Shown piece by piece: positions 46,723 through 55,280 of a stretch of DNA of 64,000 nt. The notes beneath the pieces are model-generated. The model was not told the origin of the DNA, ran no database searches, and saw nothing but the letters and a program-made list of their open reading frames with translations. The position numbers were made by a program, and so were the translations under genes. The stretch's first letter is position 1. Each line of letters opens with the position of its first letter. Source of the DNA: Hymenobacter crusticola (GTDB lineage Bacteria > Bacteroidota > Bacteroidia > Cytophagales > Hymenobacteraceae); assembly GCF_002154225.1 (NCBI RefSeq), contig NZ_MTSE01000022.1:1-64000 (forward strand), written 5' to 3'.

Positions 46723-47594
46723 GCTGTATCACTTCTGCGCTAGGCAACCGGGACTGCCTAGCCGAGGGACCCGTCGCCAAAGGCCAAAACTACTAAATAA
46801 CCGAGCGGCACGGCCGTTCGGGTTGTTTCGTCTATTGACTAACTAAGCATGTGGAGGCCACTAGCAGGAAGGCCTTATAAATGGAAAATATAGGGAGTCA
46901 ATGTGTTCAACAAAAAGTGGTGGTTGTGGCAGAACTCGAAGGGGTACGTTTACCTAGTTCCGGTCGAGGAGCTTTCGTCCGTTTGCGCCGGGTACACCGC
47001 GCCACATTAGTCACGCTAGCGGCGGGAAGGTGTCAAAAACCCGTTGCAAGAGCTCTCTCTCCGACAGGCACATCGACCTGGTATACGTCCTAGCTAGAAT
47101 CATCCAGCACGAGCAGGAGTGGTCCTAGCGAACTAGTCTGCTGATCTGGAAAAGCAACGGTTACCTGACCTGCTGTGGCTGCTTTCTCCATTCCCCTTTG
47201 AGGCCACTGGTTGGCGGGACGCTCCTAGTGTTCGACTACTTGGGAGCAGGGGCTATATCGCTGACGAAACATTGCCTCCAGGGAAGGCGCTTTGGCTGCC
47301 ACTATTTCGTTCAACCTTAGTGCGTGTTCAGCGTCGAATTCGGAACTGAGCTATCCTGCCCCACCTAGTGGTACGGCTGGCCTTTGCTTTTGCAAAGCAG
47401 TGATTAGGTGTTGGTTGTCGAACGCCTGACTGCAAGTTAAACGGCTTCTGAAACAAACTACTAAAACTAATTAGTCCGCTGTTACGCGGCTTTCAGTCGG
47501 TAATCTTACTTCTCTCCTTTCTATCTTCGGCTACCCTGCGGTGTGCACATCAAGCTCTTACAAGTCTATCCCTTATCCCCCTATCCTTCTGCGT
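46723..47594. other. intergenic region, no recognisable gene
   Basis: About 870 bp between two divergent genes. Short open frames, including one at 46881-47093, have no family resemblance. Only small hairpins are present (such as CTTTGC-TTTT-GCAAAG near 47391). Confidence 0.4.
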
Positions 47595-49628
47595 ATGATT
47601 CGTTCATGCACACTACCGGGCGTGGTGCTCTTATGCCTGCTTCAGCTGCGCCTTGTTCCCGCTCGGGGCCAAGTGAAATGGCCGGTCGCGCAACTGCTGC
47701 CTTCCTTTCCCAAGCCGGCCAAAACGCAGGATCTGATCTATCTGCGTGAAGTGCCGGCCCGCTGGGAAGCCGAAGGCTCGGCGCTTGGGCACGGTACCGG
47801 GCGCCTGGAAGGCGACGGGTGGCGGTGCCAGCCGGGTAGGGACGAGCCCGAGCAGTATATGGTCTACGGCCCCCACGCCACCAGTGTGCCGGCCGGGCCC
47901 CAGGTAGCCGAGTTTCGCTTGCAGGTTGACCACAACACGGCCTATGACGATTCGATCGTGGACCTCGACGTGCGAAATGCCACCACGGGCCAAACGCTGG
48001 CCGTGCGCACGCTCACCCGGCGGCAATTTCCCGTCGCCTCCGACTACACCACCTTTACGCTGCCGTTTGCCCTGTCGGCGGCCAATCAAGCCCTGGAATT
48101 GCGTGTGTTTTGGCGCGGTAAGTCCTCCACGAAAGTCGACTGGGTCGGGCTGCAGCAAAACCAATCGGCTGCCGAAATGTACTTGTTTGCCTCGCTGAAA
48201 GGCCTCATCAACCGCAAACAGCCCCGCATCTTCTCCTACGAAGGCGACGCCTTCGCGGAAGGACCCTATACCTGGCTGGAGTCGTTGGGGTTGAGTTGGT
48301 CTGAACCCGCGGATAAGTGGAACCTGATCACCAAGTACCGGCGCGAGCTAGCTGGCCTGATCGTGTACGATCCGGCGCAGATTCATACCGTGAACCTGGC
48401 CACGCTATTAGCGAAGGATAAGAAGGCCCTGATTGCTTCGCCCGACCTTGTCTCCCGACTCACGGCGGCGCCCTACAACTTGCCAGTCTTGCTAGACTTG
48501 CGCGGCCAGTTTAACAGCAAGCTGCAGGTCTACCAGACCATCTACAACACGTATTGGCCGACGCTTAATCATCGACTGCTGATTGGGTTGAATCCCGAGG
48601 CCCACAAAGCCGCCTTACGCGAGTATGCCACCGCGCTCGGGGCCGCCGTGATCTGGCTCGACCCGCAAGTGGCTGGCGAGAGTGAACTGCTCAACCGCTT
48701 CTTGGCTGCCATGCCCGCCGGCGCGAACGTGATGGGGTGGTGGCCCGAGGAACAACCTGGTGTGGAGCGGGCCTCTCGCTACGGCCTAGCTACCATCGCC
48801 AGCGATTACGCCACCAACCTGACGCTGCATAGCGGGATGCCTCGGAAAATAAAGCGCAAGCCCATACCGCCAACGCCTACCCTCCAAAACAAGATCTATG
48901 TGGCTTTCATCCTAAGTGACGGCGACAACTTACAATACGTCGAACACCTGATGCGCAAGCTGTGGCAAAACCCCGACCGAGGAGCGGTACCCATGGGCTG
49001 GACGCTTTCCCCAGCCATGCTGGATGCCATGCCGGGTGCCCTGAACTACTACTGGCAAACGGCTACAGCCAATGATAACCTCGTTTCGGGCCCCTCGGGC
49101 TACGGGTATGCGTACCCCAATAGCTTTCCCAATCAGCAGGCGTTGAACCAGTTTGTGGCCAAAACCGAGGCCTACACTCAGCGGGCGGGCTTGCAGGTGG
49201 TCACGGTGTGGAACACGATCCGTGGAGGCATTAACGAGGCGGTCGGCCGGAGCTTCGCCGAGCACGCCCCCTCTTTGCTGGGGTTGACGGGCCAAAATAC
49301 GGGCGGCGGGCTGACCATCTACCAGCAGCGGTTGCCGGGTATGGCGCTGTCCTGTAACTACTGCACCAGCGAACAAGCCATGAAAGAGCACATTGCCACG
49401 GCCTCGGCGGGGTGGGATGGCAATTCTCCCCGCTTCGTGCTGATCCAGGCGCAGCCTTGGACCAATGTGACCCCTACTACGTTCAAAAAGGTGGCCACCT
49501 CCCTCAACCCGGAGTATGTAGTAGTGCGGCCCGACCATCTTTTCCAATTGATCCGGCAAGCCAACGGCCTTACCCGGAACCCGGGCCGCAAATCCGCGGG
49601 GCACGCCCGGGTCGTGCGACCTCGTTGA
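47595..49628 (+). CDS. GxGYxYP domain-containing putative glycoside hydrolase
   Basis: A 677-residue secreted protein; the ATG at 47595 precedes a signal peptide (VVLLCLLQLRLVPARGQ), while a GTG at 47541 is also in frame. An N-terminal region with LYVDHNTAYDDS-like and carbohydrate-binding-like strands is followed by MYLFASLKGLINRKQPRIF, typical of this family. The family motif GYGYAYP occurs at about 502-508. Other conserved parts are FILSDGDNLQYVEHLM and PRFVLIQAQPW. It is assigned to a putative glycoside hydrolase family with no proven reaction. Confidence 0.8.
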   Translation: MIRSCTLPGVVLLCLLQLRLVPARGQVKWPVAQLLPSFPKPAKTQDLIYLREVPARWEAEGSALGHGTGRLEGDGWRCQPGRDEPEQYMVYGPHATSVPAGPQVAEFRLQVDHNTAYDDSIVDLDVRNATTGQTLAVRTLTRRQFPVASDYTTFTLPFALSAANQALELRVFWRGKSSTKVDWVGLQQNQSAAEMYLFASLKGLINRKQPRIFSYEGDAFAEGPYTWLESLGLSWSEPADKWNLITKYRRELAGLIVYDPAQIHTVNLATLLAKDKKALIASPDLVSRLTAAPYNLPVLLDLRGQFNSKLQVYQTIYNTYWPTLNHRLLIGLNPEAHKAALREYATALGAAVIWLDPQVAGESELLNRFLAAMPAGANVMGWWPEEQPGVERASRYGLATIASDYATNLTLHSGMPRKIKRKPIPPTPTLQNKIYVAFILSDGDNLQYVEHLMRKLWQNPDRGAVPMGWTLSPAMLDAMPGALNYYWQTATANDNLVSGPSGYGYAYPNSFPNQQALNQFVAKTEAYTQRAGLQVVTVWNTIRGGINEAVGRSFAEHAPSLLGLTGQNTGGGLTIYQQRLPGMALSCNYCTSEQAMKEHIATASAGWDGNSPRFVLIQAQPWTNVTPTTFKKVATSLNPEYVVVRPDHLFQLIRQANGLTRNPGRKSAGHARVVRPR

Positions 49629-49655
49629 CCGAGCGCGCCTGGGCTCCGGGCTCTC

Positions 49656-50060
49656 TCATCCTTGCACGGCGCTACTAGCCAACACAGAATCCATAGGCTC
49701 AGCGGCCGCATGGTCCCCCACCCGCCCCAGGTGAGTGTCGTGAAAGCCAGTGGTGTACTTGAGCCCGTAGCCCAACAAGCGGTCCAAGGCGCTGTGGAAC
49801 GAGAGCACCGTGCTCGCGAGCAGTAGTGTGGCTGCCCCAGCTATCAGCCACTCATGCCTACAGCTAGCCCAGAGCTTTGTGATAGGCTAGGTTGTAGCAC
49901 AGGGCACCCACTCGTGGCCCAGCCAAGTAGCCTAGCGTGCTCACGTCCGGCAGCAAAAAGATAGCCGGCAGCACCCACCAAGCATAGGGCAGGTGCGTGA
50001 AGACGAACAGAACCAGTAGCAGTTGGGCAAGTTCTTCGAGTTAGAGCAGCTTTTTTACGG
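49656..50060 (-). pseudogene. DUF4260 membrane protein, decayed
   Basis: Minus-strand reading gives KKLL, a TAA, then LEELAQLLLVLFVFTHLPYA and WWVLPAIFLLPDVSTLGY then LAGPRVGALCYNLAYHKAL, a DUF4260 signature. Stops and a frameshift follow. Another frame resumes with LLLASTVLSFHSALDRLLGY and GLKYTTGFHDTHLGRVG, ending at a TGA at 49656. The middle part (about one membrane span) is missing. At least three lesions make this a true pseudogene. Confidence 0.8.
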
Positions 50061-50603
50061 ACCGTTGGGAAGGGAGGCGAACCAGAATACCCAGAGGTCC
50101 CGGTTCTGCCCTCTGCTAGACGATAAAAAAGCTAAGAAAACAGGGGATACTTCCGGCTCGTGGGCTATCGGTGTGGAGCACTCTTGGTCGGCCTTTGCTC
50201 GAATTCCCGCTCCGAACCCAGAAGTTACAGGCTAAGAATGCTCGCTCTTAGATTGCAACGAAAGTATGTGTGTCCTTGACAACCTAGCACCAGGAACTGC
50301 GACTTAGCGAAAGATTGACTTACACCTTGGCAAGACACATTATATACAACGTGTAGCCCAGTATTGCTAACAGTAACTTCTGCCAAGTACCCCGAATACT
50401 ACAGCTCTAACAAGAAAACTTCATAAATAGTATTTTTCTGCATTTAAATATAATAAATACAACTAAATTATACTATTTAAATTTTAATTTGATTTTTCTA
50501 GTAAAAGCTCGGATAATCCTTACTTATCCGAGCCTTTCTACTTACCTTGTCGGCGACCAATTGGTTGCTAGCACTGCTTACCTATCGATTATACAAGGAG
50601 TAG
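50061..50603. other. AT-rich intergenic region before the recombinase
   Basis: About 540 bp without a gene. From about 50270 the sequence becomes markedly A+T rich (long AAAT/TTTA runs at 50400-50500), marking the start of the plasmid-backbone-like block. A GCTCGGATAA...TTATCCGAGC inverted repeat at about 50508-50532 (10-bp arms, 5-base spacer CCTTA) with a TTTCT tail looks like an intrinsic terminator. Confidence 0.5.
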
Positions 50604-51578
50604 ATGAAGGAGCTAATCCGAACAACCCCACCAGAAGTCGGACCTGTACGAGCGTTCAACGACTATGCGCAGGAAACCGGCGAGTACTTGGCGGCTGGAC
50701 TAGAAGGAGCCGCTAACACGCAGAAAGCTTACGCCGGCGACTGGCGACGCTTCACCGCCTGGTGCACCCAAGTGGGTAGGTCATCCTTACCCGCGGCACT
50801 GGAGACCTTGGCTGGGTTTGTCACGCACCTAGCGGCCGAGGGGAAGAAAGTTGCCACCATTCAACGCCATTGCGCAGCCATCGCCAAAGCCCACCAACTG
50901 CAGGATCATCCCAGCCCCACGGACGAGAAAAAATTCAAAGTGCTGCTCAAAGGCGTTAGTCGCAAAAAGGGGGTGCGGCAGAAGCAAGCGCCCGCCTTTA
51001 CGCTAGCGCATTTCAAGCGCGTCGTGCAAAGCATCGACCTGAGTCGTCCCAAGGGCGTGCGCGATCGGGCTATTTTGTTGCTCGGCTTGGCCGGTGCTTT
51101 TCGGCGCGAGGAACTAGTGAGCCTCGACGTGGAGCACCTGCGCTTTGACGAGGATGGTTTGGTCATTGATGTGCAGCGCAGTAAAACCAATCAGATCGGC
51201 GAGCGGGACGAAAAAGCCGTGTTCTTCGCACCGGACCGGCGCACTTGTCCGGTGCGGGCAGTGAAAGACTGGCTTGACCTGCTCGCGGAAAACGGTCGCA
51301 CGACGGGTCCGCTGTTCGTTTCCTTCTATAAGGGGCAGCGCCTGACGCGTCAGCGGCTGAGCACAGACCGCGTGAACCTAGTCGTACAGGAGTACCTAGG
51401 CCCGGAATACACGGCCCACTCCTTGCGTGCCTCCTTTGTTACCATCACTAAACTCGCGGGTTCCGATGACGCTAAAATTATGAACCAGACTAAGCACAAG
51501 ACCACGGCTATGATCCGTCGCTACACCCGCCTGGATAACATCCGCCAGCATAATGCGGCTCAGGATTTGGGTCTATAA
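50604..51578 (+). CDS. tyrosine-type recombinase/integrase
   Basis: A 324-residue XerC/D-like recombinase. The N-terminal core-binding domain (NTQKAYAGDWRRFTAWCTQVG) is followed by the catalytic domain: Arg167 in GAFRREEL, Lys in the beta-hairpin RSKTNQ, HSLR (His272, Arg275), His298 in KHKTT and nucleophile Tyr307 in RRYTR. All catalytic residues are present. A good ribosome-binding site (AAGGAG) precedes the ATG by three bases, unusual for this lineage. It may resolve plasmid multimers or integrate an element. No attachment sites are identifiable. Confidence 0.9.
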   Translation: MKELIRTTPPEVGPVRAFNDYAQETGEYLAAGLEGAANTQKAYAGDWRRFTAWCTQVGRSSLPAALETLAGFVTHLAAEGKKVATIQRHCAAIAKAHQLQDHPSPTDEKKFKVLLKGVSRKKGVRQKQAPAFTLAHFKRVVQSIDLSRPKGVRDRAILLLGLAGAFRREELVSLDVEHLRFDEDGLVIDVQRSKTNQIGERDEKAVFFAPDRRTCPVRAVKDWLDLLAENGRTTGPLFVSFYKGQRLTRQRLSTDRVNLVVQEYLGPEYTAHSLRASFVTITKLAGSDDAKIMNQTKHKTTAMIRRYTRLDNIRQHNAAQDLGL

Positions 51579-51586
51579 TGCTCCGG

Positions 51587-51626
51587 AGAAGAGCTGTTCT
51601 GTCTTGTTCTTGAGAAACAGCTTCTT
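51587..51626 (+). terminator. probable terminator after the recombinase
   Basis: AGAAGAGCTGTTCT (51587-51600) pairs with AGAAACAGCTTCTT (51613-51626) with one bulge, and a T-rich CTTCTTCTTG follows. It lies 9 bp after the recombinase stop. Confidence 0.5.
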
Positions 51627-51840
51627 CTTGTAAACGTGCTATACAATTCCTGTGGCAAAAGCTAAGCTGCTTACCGGGGTATGAGGAATGGATTTTTTGG
51701 CTCGGTCCATAGCAACCGCTTCTTTGGCGAAGCGGTGCTCCGCGTGAAGGTAGAAGCACTTTGGACGCGTTCCACAACAGCATCTGCCGTCGCTATCGTC
51801 TCTAGAGCTAAACGAAATACATCCACAGTCGATGAGGTAT

Positions 51841-52143
51841 CTATCGTCTGAATGCTGCTTTTGTACGCAGTCCAGCGTAGCGTGCGCTACGCCGCATACC
51901 TAGCAGTTTCCCGCTTAATGTAGATTGTGGTTGCACTATAGGCCTGGCCTCTGGCTTTACTGCCTCGGTATCTGTGTGCCAGAGCGCTAGGTAGGTGGCT
52001 AATCGTATTAAGCTTTCCTGCTTTACCTCCTCTACTTTCTCATTGACGATGTCTAAAACAGGACGGCACCTCGTAGCGGTTGTCTCCCACTGCTGCGCTG
52101 TGAGCTCTGGTAGCGTGCACTCATCACTTATTGAACATACTTT
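51841..52143 (-). other. possible gene fragment without start codon
   Basis: The minus strand is open for 100 codons from 52143 to a TAG at 51841, with few start options. The translation (LTAQQWETTATRCRPVLDIV, NEKVEEVKQESLIRLATYLA, LWHTDTEAV) has ordinary protein-like composition and helical patterns. I do not recognise a family. It may be a truncated remnant in a region full of decayed genes. Confidence 0.3.
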
Positions 52144-52287
52144 CTAGCTTGGATCTATAGCTGTGGGGCAACTTGGGAATAAGGAATAAGAACAGAGCTC
52201 ATTTGATTATAATGACAACAGTTTTCCTGGTAATTAGATGATTTCATATTAATACACCATACCAATCTTCTGGCAGGATAGTATAAG

Positions 52288-52325
52288 TGCAGAAATTAAG
52301 GGCGTATGCGCCCTTAATTTCTGCA
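52288..52325. repeat. perfect 17-bp hairpin
   Basis: TGCAGAAATTAAGGGCG (52288-52304) and its exact complement (52309-52325) flank a 4-base loop TATG. There is no U-tract, so a terminator is not obvious. It lies 22 bp before the remnant regulator gene. Confidence 0.6.
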
Positions 52326-52347
52326 GGCCTCCGCGGCAGTTTACCAC

Positions 52348-52598
52348 GTGAAGAATCTCAATGGTTTATAAGCATTCGCCAATCGGCTGCGCTCCTTGTG
52401 CAAGCAGAGAAGCTATTCATAGCAGCAATTAGCAGATATTGCCAGTGAGAGCAGTCGACAATTAAGCAAATTGAGCTAGCACAATTAGCTCCTACATTGG
52501 ACCTATTAATATCCATCAGTCGTGCCTTAAACTTAGAGGTACGAGACTTAATAGATGATCCGGCCATTACTAATACCAATTCAGATGCAAGCAGATAA
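52348..52598 (+). pseudogene. XRE-family helix-turn-helix regulator, decayed
   Basis: Reading from GTG at 52348: VKNLNGL, a TAA at 52369, AFANRLRSLCKQRSYS, a TAG, QQLADIASES, then a frameshift into STIKQIELAQLAP, LDLLISISRALNLEVRDLIDD and DPAITN, ending in TAA at 52596. The order LRSLxKQRxYSxQQLADIAxxSxSTIxxIELxxxxPTLDLL is a classic Cro/CI-type HTH. Two stops and one frameshift show the gene is dead. It probably once regulated plasmid functions. Confidence 0.75.
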
Positions 52599-52830
52599 GT
52601 AAATTCAGATCAAAAGCTCCTTTGCAAGACCTGTCTAACATAATGAATATCAATTCTCTATCAGTGCATTAGTGCGCAGAAAGAACCCTCTCCCCTACTA
52701 TGTCAAAAAGCAATAAATTGTAGGTACTGGCAACCTGCCTGAATGATAATATCTGCTCTTGCGGTAGCTCACTCGCATTAAAGACGAGTATCTATCCAAC
52801 AACTACTCAACACTCTGCTATAATATATGA

Positions 52831-52940
52831 GTATGTAATACATGCTAAGTATGTAATACATACACAGTATACATTACATACAATATATGTTCATACAATA
52901 CATGTACATACAGTATACACGAAACAGTTATGTATTGCGT
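52831..52940. repeat. GTATGTAATACAT repeat cluster (left half)
   Basis: GTATGTAATACAT occurs at 52831-52843 and 52849-52861 (18-bp period). An inverted GTATACATTACATAC is at about 52867-52881, and further ATACAAT/ACATAC and TGTATTGCG copies run to 52940. The same motif forms the core of the palindrome at 53694-53778. Candidate centromere or operator sites for the partition proteins. Confidence 0.55.
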
Positions 52941-53026
52941 CTAAGAGATAGTAATAGGCAATGCTATATAGAACAGAATGTACACGACGCCTAGTAGGCT
53001 GTAATCGCCTGCACACTAGTGAACCA

Positions 53027-53545
53027 TCACCACGAAAATTTAGGCTCGGCTACTGTAAAGGCGATTTTGAGGTTATACGTGCCTAGGCAGCGGTAGCAGT
53101 TGAGCAGGCAAAGGTGCTCTCGACCACTCAGCAATCACACAGTGCAGCTCAGGTTTTCTAGTTTGTGGGCTTGGTTACCAGCACGAGTTGGCACCCGGAC
53201 AGAGCCATTCCCGCTACTAGTGGACCACTATATTCCAAGTTAGCTTATACCACCTGCAAGCCAAGTTGGCGGTGCCCTGCTTCTACCAACACCGGGTCCA
53301 CGCCGCACTAGTCTAGTTTGCTGGCCGGCTGCACCTGCACGACAAATCTTACACCGAGTGTATCGATAAGCAGGTGGCGCTTGGCGTCGTAGCTCCTTCT
53401 TACCTGCCCATACGGCTTGTCGACGATACCAACATTGGGCTCTGGTGACTTGTCTGCACGTTGACATATGAGCGTAATACTTCGCTTCGTGCATTTTGCT
53501 TCGTAGAGCTGTTGTCGCGCTAGCGCCGGAAACTGGTACACACCT
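53027..53545 (-). pseudogene. IS5-family transposase remnant
   Basis: Minus-strand pieces match the IS5-type DDE transposase order: LICQRADKSPEPNVGIVD, SYDAKRHLLIDTLGVRF, VVQVQPASKLD, stops, HRQLGLQVV, ANLEYSGPLVAG, CQLVLVTKP, then after a frameshift VESTFACLLNCYRCLGTYNL. The catalytic Asp of GIVD is present, but the expected second Asp segment and the glutamate region are interrupted. No terminal repeats were identified. It sits between the two clusters of GTATGTA-type repeats. Confidence 0.7.
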
Positions 53546-53693
53546 CACACATTGCTCATGCCGATCAGCGACGAGGACATCCAGCACGCCCGCTAGGTGC
53601 TATAGGTAGTACGGCCTACACCTGCTCCTAGGGCACATCGCTAAAATAAGCACCGAGTTTCGTTCGTACCGTACCCAGCAATTGTGCTGATAG

Positions 53694-53778
53694 CCAGTAT
53701 TGCATACGAGATATGCTTTACACGCAATGTATGTAGTACATACATTGCGTGTAAAGCATATCTCGTATGCAATACTGG
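53694..53778. promoter_or_regulatory. 85-bp near-perfect palindrome upstream of parA (candidate centromere)
   Basis: Arms 53694-53735 and 53737-53778 are exact reverse complements over 42 bases with a single central G. The centre is GTATGTAGTACATAC, the same motif as the cluster at 52831-52940. The right end lies 60 bp before the parA start. It is a candidate parS/centromere or parA operator; a palindromic miniature element is the main alternative. Confidence 0.65.
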
Positions 53779-53782
53779 TTAG

Positions 53783-53807
53783 GTATGTATTAAATACATT
53801 GTGTACT
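53783..53807. repeat. additional GTATGTA-type repeat before parA
   Basis: GTATGTATTAAATACATTG followed by TGTAC, an imperfect palindrome of the same motif family, lies between the long palindrome and the parA start. It is placed where it could overlap the parA promoter. Confidence 0.5.
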
Positions 53808-53838
53808 ATTGTGCTAGAAATAACTAACGTTAACGTCC

Positions 53839-54603
53839 ATGAAGACGATATGCTTTGCTAACCACAAAGGAGGCGTAGGTAAGACCACATCCACGCTAAA
53901 TGTAGGGCAGGTGCTAGCTAGCCGCGGCTCACGTGTGCTATTAATTGACAGCGATTCTCAAACAAACCTATCTATGGCGTTTGACCGACAAAGCACACGT
54001 CATTTAGGCGAACTGTTAGAGAGTGATGGGAAAACTCCGCTGACTGACCTGATGGAAAGAGTAGGGGAGGGGTTACAGCTCGTGGCGGCCTCACCGCGTT
54101 TGCAGATGGTGGAGAAACTCATGGCGGGCAGTTCTGGGTTAGAGTTTGTGCTGCGGGAAGGATTGGAGTCGGTGGAAGATCAATTTGATTATTGTTTAAT
54201 CGACACTCCACCTTCCCTTGGAGGAATTACTTATTCGGCTTTGATTGCGGCCGACGCTGTATTTGTTCCTATGCAACCTGAGTACTTTGGCTATAATGGG
54301 TTGACTTCCCTACTACAAGCATGCGTGCGTGTGCGCAAGCATTACAACTCTAAGCTCAAAGTTGGCGGCATCTTTTTTACAAAGTACTCGCCCACCTATC
54401 GCTCTTCTATGCACCACCAATACGTGGGGCTCGTGCATCAGGACGAGCAGCTCGCTCCTTTAGTGATGGAAGTGAGTATCCGCCAGAACACCAAACTTGG
54501 AGAAGCGCAAGCCATGCATGAATCGATGTTAGCTTATGCGCCTGAAAGCAATGGCGCCTTGGACTATATTTCTTTAACCGACGAAATCCTGACCCGACTA
54601 TGA
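53839..54603 (+). CDS. parA: ParA family plasmid partition ATPase
   Basis: A 254-residue ParA/MinD ATPase. The deviant Walker A motif KGGVGKTT is at residues 10-17, the switch/Walker A' region is in DSDSQTNLSMAF, and the Walker B-like YCLIDTPPSLGG is in the middle. The short N terminus lacks a DNA-binding domain, as in type Ib ParA, so autoregulation would fall to the partner protein. Its stop overlaps the next start (ATGA), a coupled parA-parB-type operon. Confidence 0.93.
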   Translation: MKTICFANHKGGVGKTTSTLNVGQVLASRGSRVLLIDSDSQTNLSMAFDRQSTRHLGELLESDGKTPLTDLMERVGEGLQLVAASPRLQMVEKLMAGSSGLEFVLREGLESVEDQFDYCLIDTPPSLGGITYSALIAADAVFVPMQPEYFGYNGLTSLLQACVRVRKHYNSKLKVGGIFFTKYSPTYRSSMHHQYVGLVHQDEQLAPLVMEVSIRQNTKLGEAQAMHESMLAYAPESNGALDYISLTDEILTRL

Positions 54604-54965
54604 GCACTCCCAAGCGCGATTTCACAGCAAAGACGGCCCGCCCTTTCCTCGATCCCAGTGCGCTCTACGGCATGGATGAAGTTCCTACTCAATCCTCTTC
54701 CACGCCTGACTCTGTGCCTGCTACACTAGTAACAAAATCTGCGGAGGAAGCTGGGCAAGAATGGGTGCAATTCAGCACGTATTTGCACCGCAATACCTAT
54801 CTACGGCTTAAGCAGGCTGAGTATTGGGAACCTGGTTTTGTAGCACGGCAGCAGATTGAGCAAGTTGTTAGTGCTCTATTAGATTCGCTAGAAGGCGCCA
54901 ACCGTCCTTTACCAGAAGACCAACTACAAAAACTGCTACAAAAGAACAAGAAACTTAAGCCATAA
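54600..54965 (+). CDS. putative centromere-binding partner of ParA (ribbon-helix-helix-like)
   Basis: A 121-residue protein whose ATG overlaps the parA stop by four bases. A flexible, Ser/Thr/Pro-rich N terminus (residues 1-50) is followed by a compact segment at about 55-96: strand-like WVQFSTYLHRNTY, then helices LRLKQAEYW and FVARQQIEQVVSALLDSL. That pattern fits a ribbon-helix-helix dimer such as ParG or omega. A basic tail ends in KKLKP. The N-terminal tail of ParG-type proteins stimulates ParA ATPase. Family membership is inferred from position and pattern. Confidence 0.65.
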   Translation: MSTPKRDFTAKTARPFLDPSALYGMDEVPTQSSSTPDSVPATLVTKSAEEAGQEWVQFSTYLHRNTYLRLKQAEYWEPGFVARQQIEQVVSALLDSLEGANRPLPEDQLQKLLQKNKKLKP

Positions 54966-55040
54966 AAGGCACAAAAAGGCACTAAAAACCGCATTTTTGA
55001 AGCAAAAATAAACCTTTTTGGACTATGTAGACCTCATTGA
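54966..55040. other. A-rich spacer before the iteron array
   Basis: A short stretch with repeated AAAAAGGCAC/AAAAACCGCA-like A-rich runs, between the partition operon and the iterons. Confidence 0.4.
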
Positions 55041-55271
55041 TCTGCTACAAAAAAGACGTTTTTAAAAACGCAACTAGTCTTTTTTTTTATTACTATCCTT
55101 ATAGAAGTATTATAGGAGCGCTAACTACTTAAAAACCAGAGCGCCCAGAGGGCCATCTGCTACAAAAAAGACGTTTGGTGCTACAAAAAAGACGTGGATC
55201 TGCTACAAAAAGGACGTGGATCTGCTACACAATAGCCGTTAACCATTCGTATCTGCTACAAAAAAGACGTT
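55041..55271. repeat. replication origin with iterons
   Basis: The iteron TCTGCTACAAAAAAGACGTT occurs at 55041-55060, 55156-55175 and 55252-55271. Close variants with core TGCTACAAAAAAGACGT are at 55179-55195 and 55201-55217 (one A to G), and a degenerate copy is at 55221-55240. Between the first and second copies lies an AT-rich stretch with a run of nine Ts and a CGTTTTTAAAAACG palindrome, suitable for strand opening. All are on the same strand just upstream of rep. Confidence 0.88.
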
Positions 55272-55280
55272 TAGCCCATC

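Noticed and set aside
46881..47093. Short plus-strand frame upstream of the GxGYxYP gene
   Set aside because: No recognisable motif or neighbour relationship.
50604..51578. Integrative element bounded by attachment sites
   Set aside because: I found no direct repeats flanking the recombinase that would serve as attachment sites.
53694..53778. Palindrome as a transcription terminator
   Set aside because: Arms of 42 bases with no loop or U-tract, and it lies upstream of parA, with no intact gene ending there.
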